Shown: in pieces, positions 55,538 through 64,000 of the stretch
How the letters are laid out: every line of letters begins with the position of its first letter
Numbering within the stretch: position 1 is the stretch's first letter
Source of the DNA: Bolinopsis microptera
Taxonomy: Eukaryota; Ctenophora; Tentaculata; Lobata; Bolinopsidae
NCBI RefSeq assembly: GCF_026151205.1
Contig: NC_087077.1
Span: forward strand, 9,353,983-9,417,982
Length of the DNA: 64,000 nt
Direction: 5' to 3'
The notes under the pieces: model-generated
Seen by the model: the letters and a program-made list of their open reading frames with translations, nothing else
What the model was told of the DNA's origin: nothing
The model's database searches: none
Made by a program: the position numbers and the translations under genes

Positions 55538-56702
55538 CAACACCTGTTTCCAAACAGTTAAAGTTAAAGATTATAAACTTACCGTTGCCTAATTCTGAGA
55601 ACATGGAACGCACACGTGCCAATATGATTTTACGCGCGAATTACCCAGAATTAACTGAAACTGAATGCTGAAAGAGAATCTTATCGCGTCGCGCGGGGAA
55701 TAATTTTGGTCACGTACATCATTTTGTGTTCCCTTTTAAATACAATTACCAGTGCAGAGAGTGGTTTCAGAAACGCAAATTCAACTTGCAAAGATTAACT
55801 TACCTGGGTAACCTCGCTCAGGCTTTTGCATTTATTAAGTTAAACACATTGATTTAACATTGAACATATTATGGCGATTAAAAATATGCCTATAGCAGAT
55901 AGGGCGGAATGACAGGTTCAGCAACGCCCAGGAATTACAAGCAGCAAATTCTGCTACTGCTAGTGCTATCAGTATCACGGAGAATCGAAGCAAATATTAT
56001 AGTGGTACCGTGGCATGTCCATTCTGGGTCAGCGTTGTATATACTTATATATGTTGCATGGATAAGTTCCTGCTTGCTGTTGGCGTTGCTGCGGCGAGGC
56101 TGGCTGGAATAATTGTCGGAGAACTCTTTGGCTTCGTACTCTCTTCACTTCTTTCTCCGCACAAAACTGTTCAATCCGTGGGAGGCCCTGTTATTCAAAT
56201 AAAGTTCTGAACCCTCAATCAAGCGTTTAGTTCTAAAACTTTGGTAATGGAAATTGTAGTTTTGTAGCTTTTCTCATAACTATCGTCCTATCGAACTGAT
56301 GATCAATAAACATCACGCGGTTTGTTACAATCAAGTTTTAGTTAGTATAAGGAGTCGTTTACATATCAGCAGAGGGGTCTTCCAAATTGCAAATGATTAC
56401 GATTGACCATATAATATTGTAATTTTGGCACAATAGCACAATACTAATAGCGATACCCGGATTTAACATTTAAACAATTTGTAATCGTATTGCCATGCAG
56501 TGTTTGTGTAACTGTAGTACTAGTTGGTAATCGCTTTTCTTGTCAAAAAGTTAATATTTGTTTCCTTCGATAGTAAATTATTTTGTCCCAAATTCATATA
56601 TTTTCTAATAATACAAAATTGTTTTTAGACCAATTATACAATGTCAATAAGTCATGTGGCATGTAAGGCGCCAAAGACAAATTGCTAAAAGGCTCGGCGC
56701 AA

Positions 56703-56960
56703 CTGCAGAAAACTGCCACTAACTGCCACAAACTGCCACTAACTGCTACAAACTGCCACTAACTGCTACAAACTGCCACTAACTGCTGCAAACTGCGCGC
56801 GTAGTGCGTGGGCGCGATTGTAGCAGTTAGTGGCAGTTAGTGGCAGTTAGTGGCAGTTTGTAGCAGTTAGTGGCAGTTTGTAACAGTTAGTGGCAGTTTG
56901 TGGCAGTTAGTGGCAGTTTGTGGCAGTTAGTGGCAGTTTGTAGCAGTTAGTGACAGTTTC
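56703..56960. repeat. Inverted minisatellite, right (ACTGCCACTA units)
   Basis: Mirror of 42463-42668: units AACTGCCACT on the left side, a GC-rich centre (GCGCGCGTAGTGCGTGGGCG), and GTGGCAGTTA/GTAGCAGTTT units on the right, followed by the shared TTTCTTTGCACTTTGCTCCT. Confidence 0.9.
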
Positions 56961-56974
56961 TTTGCACTTTGCTC

Positions 56975-57400
56975 CTCCTGTGAAGCGAGAGGGCTCTGGT
57001 TAGAGCAAGGACTTCACCGCTTCGACGCGCCGCGCGAACTAGCATTCTTGCTTCGCAGAGCAACGATCTCAATGGGTTGACATCGTCAACCAATCAAAAT
57101 ATTGTTATACGTTGTATGACCCGCCGCGCACGAAGTGCGCGGCTCCCCCTGTATCGTCGAAGACTATAGTGAATTGACAGTAGTGGTCACCACGTGATAC
57201 AACCAAAATATAAAAAGTATGATCGTCACGGTCGTTTCACCATAGTGAAACGACCGTGGGGGTCGCAACGTGATACAAGAATCTTGGAGGACTTCGCCGC
57301 TTCGACGCGCCGTGCAAACTAGCATTCTTGCTTCGCATCGTTGCTCTGCTTCGCAGAGCAACGATCTCGACGGATTGACATCGTCAATCAACAAGAATCA
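56975..57400. repeat. Hairpin-chain modules at right end of foldback
   Basis: Two related units (56975-57100 and 57285-57400) contain GAGAGGGCTCTGGTTAGAGC (first only), CTTCGACGCGCCG, CTAGCATTCTTGCTTCGCA, GCAACGATCTC and the palindrome TTGACATCGTCAA. Between them is a perfect 28-bp palindrome at 57230-57257 (CGGTCGTTTCACCA and its complement). Confidence 0.75.
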
Positions 57401-58070
57401 ATCGTATACTTGTTGAACTGTGAACAGTGAATAATAAAACTTAGTAGATGAATATTAAATGAATATTACAAGTATTAGTAACTATTTAGAAAACACTAAC
57501 AGTTATAATAAAGCATATAAGATATAATAGCAAAACACAAAACCTACACTCTCATCAGATACAAAATAGTTTCTTACATAACAAGTTTCATTTCCTCCGA
57601 CGCGCCAATCCCACTGCAAGCTCTCGTTTGACGTTTTAATTTTTTTCAAATATACGCGAAAGAAGCATATACGTGAAAGAAGCGAGAAATATACTTATAA
57701 TTATAAGCTACTAGTACTACTACTAGCTAGCTATGCAACACTTAACAGTATAGTAGCTACTAGTACTATATACTCAATATTTGTGCATCGATGCACTATT
57801 GGGTCGCGCGCGCATCAAATAATGCTTCTCGCAATCGTATGCAGATCGGCGAGATGCGAACGCGAAGGATTGACATCGTGAATCAAACTCAATATATATT
57901 GGTAGTCAATTTGTTTGGGTCAAATCTCTACACATATTTTACTGTTTACTAACGTCATGCAAATTCTTATATGTTATAGACTTAAAATTGGGCAGACATA
58001 AAATTAATGGAAATTACGTAAACACTTCAGCAAACCTTATTTATAAGAATAATGAATAATAATATGGGTA
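57401..58070. other. Outer flank of foldback, no gene
   Basis: 57401-57780 is AT-rich with CTAGTACTACTA and TACGTGAAAGAAGC repeats; 57783-57888 is the outer end of the foldback; 57889-58070 is AT-rich. No coding region recognised. Confidence 0.4.
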
Positions 58071-58073
58071 TTA

Positions 58074-58445
58074 GGGTCTGCCCACGCTACGCCATGTGGC
58101 GACGGGCCACATGGCGTGGGTAAAAGGGCACAGTGTGTTTAGAGCTCCCACCATGTGGCCCGTCTATCTAAACACACTGTGCCACTTGTCGTGGATTTAG
58201 CAAGGGGAATAGAGGCACGGATTTTCAAAATCCGTGCCTCTATTCCCCGAGAGTTTCCACGCCAACTGGCGGGAGCTCTAAACACACTACGCGCCTCGTT
58301 GTGTGAATCCGGTGACTATTGGCGGGAGCTCTAAACACACTGTGCCTTTTTAATTTTACCCACGCCATGTGGCCAAGTGGCACAATGTGTTTACATTAAT
58401 CGGGCCATGTCGCCCGTCGCCACATGGCGTAGTGTGGGCAGACCC
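58074..58445. mobile_element. PIF/Harbinger-type MITE with TTA target duplication
   Basis: TIRs start GGGTCTGCCCACGCTACGCC and continue ATGTGGCGACGGGC, near-perfectly inverted at the right end. TTA flanks both sides (58071-58073 and 58446-58448), the hallmark duplication of Harbinger elements. The 372-bp body has a central perfect hairpin (GGGGAATAGAGGCACGGATT and its complement, about 58203-58248) and repeated GGGAGCTCTAAACACACT units. Confidence 0.9.
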
Positions 58446-58761
58446 TTAAGTTAATATTCATTCACATATTAAGCAATCACTTTTGGGCAAATTTTCAACC
58501 CCTTCCAAATCCGTAATTAGTTTTACACATAGCTTCTGTGTTTAAATTACACTTATAGTTATAGAAATCCCCTCCCTCAGTGATTAAATAATATGTGAAC
58601 GACCCCTACAAATTCATCCAGCGACCAGCTCCCATTTAATGTCCGACCAAATAAAATCCGATAGGGTATAGTTCTATTTTTGTGAAACTTTTATCGGTCT
58701 ATTTTCAATAGTATTTGGGAAATTAGGAAATTAGATATAGGCCTATTCTCACAATTTCTCT

Positions 58762-59064
58762 TTAAAAACAGATTCCGGTAGCTACTAAAAAATAAATTAT
58801 AATGTTTCCTAAATACATGCTGCCTGATGATTTCTCTTCGCTGTGAGTGTGATCCCTTTGCTGTGATCCATTGTTGCTGGTCTCCTTTTTATCCTTTTTA
58901 CCAATTCCATTCTTTAGCGCTACTTTTGGATCTTGTTTATCCATTGGAGCAGATTGCATGGGGATTGCAGCAGGCGGCATGTATGATTTTGTCTTTAATT
59001 GTATACCATAAATGTCGACCTCACAAAGAGCCAAGTAATTGTTGGGCTGGTCTATCCTGATATA
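58762..59064 (-). CDS. F-type lectin gene, last exon: lectin end, linker, membrane tail
   Basis: The minus frame reads YIRIDQPNNYLALCEVDIYG, the typical final strand of F-type (fucolectin) domains (...LCEVEVYG). A polar Lys/Ser-rich linker and a C-terminal hydrophobic stretch (YLGNIIIYFLVATGICF) then run directly to the stop, suggesting a short membrane anchor or GPI-type signal. The 5' part of this exon lies across the MITE at 59065-59646. Confidence 0.7.
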   Translation of the reverse strand, partial: YIRIDQPNNYLALCEVDIYGIQLKTKSYMPPAAIPMQSAPMDKQDPKVALKNGIGKKDKKETSNNGSQQRDHTHSEEKSSGSMYLGNIIIYFLVATGICF

Positions 59065-59646
59065 CCTTACAAGACATATTTATAACGTACGAAATGTGGC
59101 GGTTTTCCGAAAATTTCGCCATATTTTCGGACCGCCAAAATTTCGGTCGTCGTAATAGAATCCGTCGCATTATTTTTAGCTTATTCCAATAATTGTGGCT
59201 TCATCGATTCATTTTGTTCTTGAAAAGTTAGTGATTTGATGGTGGGACAAATAAACACAATATTCCATGATGAATTTAATGTCAAGTAATACGTTTTAAA
59301 TTTACAATAAATTACATTTATGTGCTAACATAAACGTTTTATAAGAGACTAAGTCAAGATAAACAATTTAATACCAAACTCAATAAGTGAAACTGAAAGA
59401 GTCGAGCCGGACCTCTTAGAGGAAGATAAAGAAATCGATTTATAAGTTTCATTTTGTTTCAACATGATTTTACCGATTTTTAGAAAATTTTGAATTTCCT
59501 TTGTGTCAGAAAACAAAATGATGAAAAATACCCTTATTTTCTGTGACGTCCGAAATGTGACGGTTTTTGTTCAATTTCGCCATATTTTCGGACCGTCAAA
59601 ATTTCGGTCGTCACAAATTGGTCCGCCACAAAAATGTCTTGTAAGG
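59065..59646. mobile_element. TA-flanked MITE in the lectin gene
   Basis: Ends CCTTACAAGACAT and its complement, TA on both sides (59063-59064 and 59647-59648). Inner blocks GAAATGTGGCGG...TTTCGCCATATTTTCGGACC occur twice in the same orientation, near 59090 and 59555. 582 bp, no ORF. Joining the flanks gives H-Y-I-R-I-D in the lectin frame, though that frame meets a stop about 20 codons upstream, so exon borders here are uncertain. Confidence 0.8.
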
Positions 59647-59763
59647 TAGTGTGCAGTAGGCTGACTGTTACATTCGATGATGTACACGTTTTTTCCGTAC
59701 ATCCATCAATACCTTACCATACTCAACTGTCTCAGTCTGAGCTTCCTTTACTTTTAGAAGGGC

Positions 59764-60427
59764 TACCCGCTACAACTGTAGCTCCATCAATTTTGTCTTG
59801 GCAGCACTCTTTTTGGTTGTAGATAACGACTCTGTAAATTACATACCTTTCTTCAAGATCTACTTTCCACCAGTTGTCCTGAATCTCGGATGTTTGGGTA
59901 CATGATCCCTTTTGCCCATCTTTATTTCCGTCAATTGCTAGACTTGCTGCTCCACCCTGACCCAAAGGAAGACCAGAACTTTGGGAGGCGTCCAAATAAT
60001 AGTGGGTTAAAAGTTTCTCTCGCTTACGGTTAACATCATCAATAAACCATAAAATAGCATCATCCGTTCTGTTCGTAACAGAAACCCAGAATGATTCCGA
60101 ATCTCTGACTACTCTTGAAATCAGGTACTTGTTCTCGCGACTAACCTGGGATTTCATTATTTTGTAGCCGAAAGGGACACCTTGTTCTTTTATTTCCTCT
60201 TTAATCACCCAGCATTCGTCATCGTTCTCGTGCGGGCTTTCAAGTATCAGAGCCCTGACATTGCCGTTCAAATCTGGGCTACTGTCGTTTACTACCAACA
60301 TTCCCCCCGCAATACTTCCACCCACGACCTCTATCTTGCTACAGACTTGTCCGTTGTTATAGTGCTTGGTTTGATAAATCCTCCATTTCTGTCCCTGATG
60401 ATCACCGTCGCTCATTTCTGTTCGCAC
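59764..60427 (-). CDS. F-type lectin gene, exon with lectin core
   Basis: Acceptor CAATATCACTAG precedes GTG at 60427 in phase 0 with the upstream exon. The first part (VRTEMSDGDHQGQKWRIYQT...) is an unassigned domain of about 110 residues. The second part is the start of an F-type lectin / F5-8C-like domain: GGAASLAIDGNKDGQKGSCT, then QDNWWKVDLEERYVIYRVVI and CCQDKIDGATVVAG. The Cys-Cys pair and WWKVDL are diagnostic. Such domains bind fucosylated glycans in immune or allorecognition settings. The donor near 59764 (AGCGG|GTAGCC) is my estimate; an acceptor at GTAAG/GTATTG would rejoin a Cys-containing segment in phase. Confidence 0.75.
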
Positions 60428-60584
60428 CTAGTGATATTGTTTTTAAAGAAGGAGGTAAAAAGACAAATGCCATATGATAAGGAATATTGAAATAATCCTA
60501 TGATCCAGGAAAATAAAATTATGTTCAACTGTTCTGGTGGTGTGACAACAACAATGCAACATGTTTCAACCAATTTAATTATAC

Positions 60585-60685
60585 CTCTTTATTACTCCGA
60601 TCAGACGTTGAAGTAAGCGTAAACCATGCCGCTGGGCCGTCAACTTTTCTTATTTCATACTCAATTCCAGGGACCGGCGTGAAAT
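60585..60685 (-). CDS. F-type lectin gene, small internal exon
   Basis: 101 nt, acceptor ATTTCCAG, donor GTATAA; two bases complete the codon left by the upstream exon and it ends in phase 0. It encodes DFTPVPGIEYEIRKVDGPAA and a Thr/Ser-rich end. No domain recognised. Phases on both sides match the neighbouring exons. Confidence 0.75.
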
Positions 60686-61159
60686 CTGGAAATAGATTTC
60701 ATTACTTGGTTGCTGAGGGCAATGCGGTCACTTGACTGTACTGATTATCTAGATCAAGGCTTTTCATTTGGTACATCATAATTGATCATATACAATCTAA
60801 TGAAAAGGTGAATAAGATCTGAGTGAGAAATTCTTGTTTGATAATATCCAATCTTCTACTCCTACAACAATGTTTGGTTTAAAAATTGGTAATCATAAAC
60901 GTGTTATTATATACTATCATAACCTACTGAATCGCGCTCCGAGGTGCTTCGCTGTTTATTTACGAGTTATGTATTTCGTGTTACTTTAAGAATTGCATAA
61001 ACGAGAGGTAATCTAAAAACTGTTTTAGAAGCAGAATTTCAAATTGGGACTTTTCTCCTCCTCTTTCAAAGAACATCATAGAATAAAATATCTCCATGAT
61101 ATATAGTATATGAAGTAACGTAATTACATATTTTGATAATGATTTAATCAGTAACATAC

Positions 61160-61724
61160 CTTTTATTTTAATTGCAACTGTTTTATCCCTATCTGGATCA
61201 AACCTGACGTAATATATTTTTCTGGTTACCCATTCCGAGGATAAACAATCAAGATTCTTTGATTCAGCAAACAAGAGCTCTGCCACCAAAACATCGTTAC
61301 ACTTGATTGAAAGACCTTTAAGTCCTTTTCTGATAAACGACCAGATTCTCAGGTCATTTGGAGCGGGATCAAGTGACAAGACTGTATTATACTGACACTT
61401 TTCTACAAAGTAATTAGGATTGTTGCTCAGACGTACTACCACTCTTGCAAAGCCTGTATTGTGTACGTGTGCAACATCAAAGTATATTTCATCATTACTT
61501 CCTAATTCAGGGACAAAAGGATTTCGCGATTATTTTGGCCAAATTTCGCGGTACCGCGAAATTTAACAGGCTATACATTAAACTACACATAAAATTTGTC
61601 GCGGAGAATGGGAAATTTCGCGATTTCGTACATGCCGCGAAATCCTTTTGTCCCTGCTTCCTATAGCAGAAATTGTCTTTACTTCCAGGGGGACGTCGTC
61701 CCACGCAAAAGGAAACCAGACATC
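61160..61724 (-). pseudogene. F-type lectin gene, ectodomain exon disrupted by a MITE
   Basis: The coding frame runs from GATGTCTGG at 61724 (acceptor TTGAAG) with VWFPFAWDDVPLEVKTISAI to 61657, is interrupted by a 149-bp MITE, and resumes at about 61505 with SNDEIYFDVAHVHNTGFARV...NDLRIWSFIRKGLKGLSIKC, ending KIKG at donor GTATGT (61160, phase 1). The LSIKCNDVLVAELLF...W...VRFDPDRD pattern resembles a repeat found in invertebrate surface receptors, but I cannot name the family. Reading through the MITE meets a TAA, so this allele would be truncated unless spliced around. Confidence 0.7.
61508..61656. mobile_element. 149-bp hAT-like MITE inside a coding exon
   Basis: TIRs CAGGGACAAAAGGATTTCGC at both ends, with further internal TTTCGCG palindromes. 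Flanks CTTCCTAA(TT) on the left and CTTCCTAT on the right are an imperfect 7-8 bp duplication. CAGGG ends with about 8-bp duplication fit hAT. Removing it restores the reading frame ...A-I-G-S-N-D-E... Confidence 0.85.
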
Positions 61725-62085
61725 CTTCAATTAAATTGTTTCCTCCATTCTAGTTAGGATAAATTGGCATTAGCGATAGAACAACGAATGTAGCTACCCT
61801 CAATACTATTTAAACCGTCCAGACATTTCTCTTTTCCTTCGTCACAGGTATAATCTGTCCGGTAATTGATTATATTTATAATCAACTGTAACAGTTATTA
61901 TGATGTTGACTGTTGAGGGAAGTGTCTCAGGTCGCTGTCTGTCAAAGGACGGTTACATCCGAAATGGTGTTTCCTTGGCGATGCTCCATCTTTACATGTA
62001 TCCATAGAGACCTGTTTTGTACTAGTTTTTGCGAAACTCTAATTTAAAACGTTAAAAAGTACATGGATAATACGGTTAAACTAAC
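61725..62085 (-). other. Interval between lectin exons with possible unplaced exons
   Basis: Exon 1 ends in phase 2 and the exon at 61724 starts in phase 0, so at least one exon is missing between them. A candidate begins after TTTGACAG near 61915 and reads RQRPETLPSTVNIIITVTVD in the phase required by exon 1. A second open segment (TCDEGKEKCLDGLNSIEGSY, about 61855-61780) lies in another frame. I could not find donor/acceptor pairs that join both, so the gene may carry frameshifts here. Confidence 0.35.
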
Positions 62086-62177
62086 CTGGGACGGAGTTGG
62101 ATGACGTCACAGGCGGTCACAGCACCAAACCAGATCAGTGCAATCAGGATAACACGGTACATTATCGATATCTTCAT
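62086..62177 (-). CDS. F-type lectin gene, exon 1 with signal peptide
   Basis: ATG at 62177 opens MKISIMYRVILIALIWFGAV then T-A-C-D-V-I-Q-L-R-P, a classic signal peptide with a likely cleavage after T-A, so the protein is secreted or surface-bound. Donor GTTAGT at 62085 leaves two bases open. A second in-frame Met five codons in is an alternative start. Confidence 0.75.
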
Positions 62178-63020
62178 CAAAATCAATCATAAGATCTGTA
62201 ATTAAGATGAGATAGTATAGTATAAGTAAATTACAATGTAGATGTATCCTGTGAAGGGTTATCCCAGGAGAATTATCGATATTTTGGCAATCACAGTTTT
62301 CTTTTTTTACTTTCTGATCATTTGGCTGAGTCAACCGAGGAGACATGCAAAGAAAAAGTTTAAAATATGCAAAGAAACAAAGCGCATAACATGATTTATT
62401 TTCATCTAGAAGTAAATGCGATACCCCCGGAAAGTTTTCACTAAAACTGAAATACTATGGTGTCCTTACTCCTTTACATACGGAAAATGCAGGCAGCTTA
62501 ACTGAGGAACGGTATCCGCATTAACGGGTGATACTCGTAAAATATCTGTTCCATATATTGGACCGTCGACGAGTCCAACTCGGCGCGCGTCCTGGTAGGT
62601 TATAAACCTACAATATCCGCATCATTTAATATAACACATATTGTGAATGTCAGGACTTGAAGTGCTGAAGGGATGCATTGTTACCAAGCTGTCGTGATTA
62701 TTTTGTGGGTACAAAGTTCGGCTGCAAGAATAATAAATGCAGAGAAACACATTTAGCTGCAGCTCATCAAGCCATGATACAGTGAGACTCGAAGCTAATA
62801 GCTTTGTTTATTGTTATCATTTATATATAGTAGCTCTGTAGGCAGCATGATTAAAATAGGTTGTCAGTTGCACCTGGACACACAAACAGAGTGAAGATCC
62901 TATATCCGCTATAAGCAGTGACGAACAACAGGTATTGCCGATTCTTCGACCGACATTTCATAGTTTTGATTGAATATTTCACCAGTGACCAATCAGTGAG
63001 ATCAGCGTGCAGTTTCACTA
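62178..63020. other. Upstream flank of the lectin gene, no gene
   Basis: Includes the likely promoter of the lectin gene (62178-62500) and the second copy of the 86-bp repeat (62522-62608). I see no coding region that I trust in 62609-63020. Confidence 0.5.
62522..62608 (+). repeat. 86-bp interspersed repeat, copy 2
   Basis: Nearly identical to 15058-15143, differing at a few positions (for example GGCGCGCG versus GGCGTGCG). Contains the hairpin GGACCGTCGACGAGTCC. Confidence 0.8.
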
Positions 63021-63027
63021 AATCACC

Positions 63028-64000
<973 letters not shown>

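Larger units (their letters stand above)
41993..57888. mobile_element. Giant nested foldback (inverted-repeat) structure
   Basis: The outer ends are inverted copies (TTTGATTCACGATGTCAATC at 41995; complement ending near 57888), each followed by matching GATCTACCGAAG / GATCGGCG and TGCATCGCGATAC blocks. Mirrored blocks inside: 42434-42500 with 56935-57000; 44845-45765 with 55280-56192; 46515-46575 with 55215-55275; 46785-47095 with 54800-55105; 47520-49460 with 53340-54800; 49540-49690 with 51800-51945. Arms look about 95% identical by eye and differ by later insertions (an RTE-type fragment and an RT fragment in the left arm, a MULE in the right). One pair (46577-46760 with 51553-51735) breaks the symmetry, so at least one internal inversion or second nested element is needed. 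No intact transposase is seen. Confidence 0.75.

Noticed and set aside
59065-61656. Treating the two MITEs as ordinary introns of the lectin gene
   Set aside because: Neither left (5') border has a GT at the junction. Only the 149-bp element offers a plausible AG at its 3' border, so plain splicing of the exact element is not supported by the sequence alone.

Overview
This is a window of an invertebrate animal nuclear genome. Genes have spliced exons with GT/AG borders and phases that fit, UTR-like gaps, and conserved animal proteins (AHSA1, the mitochondrial ATP synthase epsilon subunit, a Golgi carbohydrate sulfotransferase, an F-type lectin receptor). Most of the remaining DNA is transposon. 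The sequence does not fix the taxon; a cnidarian or another marine invertebrate is my guess only.

Layout. 1-4.4 kb, all on the minus strand, is host genes: four exons of AHSA1 (the gene runs off the left edge), an intronless sulfotransferase inside AHSA1 intron 3, and a short complete ATP5F1E gene upstream. 4.6-24 kb is nested retroelements: a dead CR1-type LINE (about 5.15-15.29 kb) split by a TA-flanked inverted-repeat element that itself holds another CR1/Rex1-type LINE, and by a second insertion holding a mariner-like MITE; then an RLE-type LINE with a long intact ORF (18.9-22.4 kb), whose 3' UTR is split by an element with an 8-bp target duplication that contains a Transib-like element with RSS-like CACAGTG ends. 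24-41.6 kb holds three copies of an unusual retroelement encoding PHD finger(s), a reverse transcriptase and a C-terminal zinc/nuclease-like domain. The third copy is split by a 3.7-kb inverted-repeat element and by another LINE that fuses in frame with it.

42.0-57.9 kb is a giant, rearranged inverted repeat (foldback) with mirrored arms of several kb. It holds two internally deleted Mutator-like elements with FLYWCH remnants, a decayed pogo/Tigger-like transposase, RT fragments and hairpin-chain modules. 58.1-58.4 kb is a Harbinger-type MITE. 58.7-62.2 kb is a multi-exon minus-strand gene for a secreted or membrane F-type-lectin protein; a 149-bp MITE interrupts one coding exon and a 582-bp MITE lies in or next to another. 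The window ends in about 970 bp of (CCCTGT)n that continues past the edge.

Most insertions can be peeled off exactly: removing the element and one target duplication restores the flanking reading frame or repeat. The host genes are independent housekeeping and surface-protein loci and do not form a pathway. I saw no CRISPR array and no convincing tRNA or rRNA gene.
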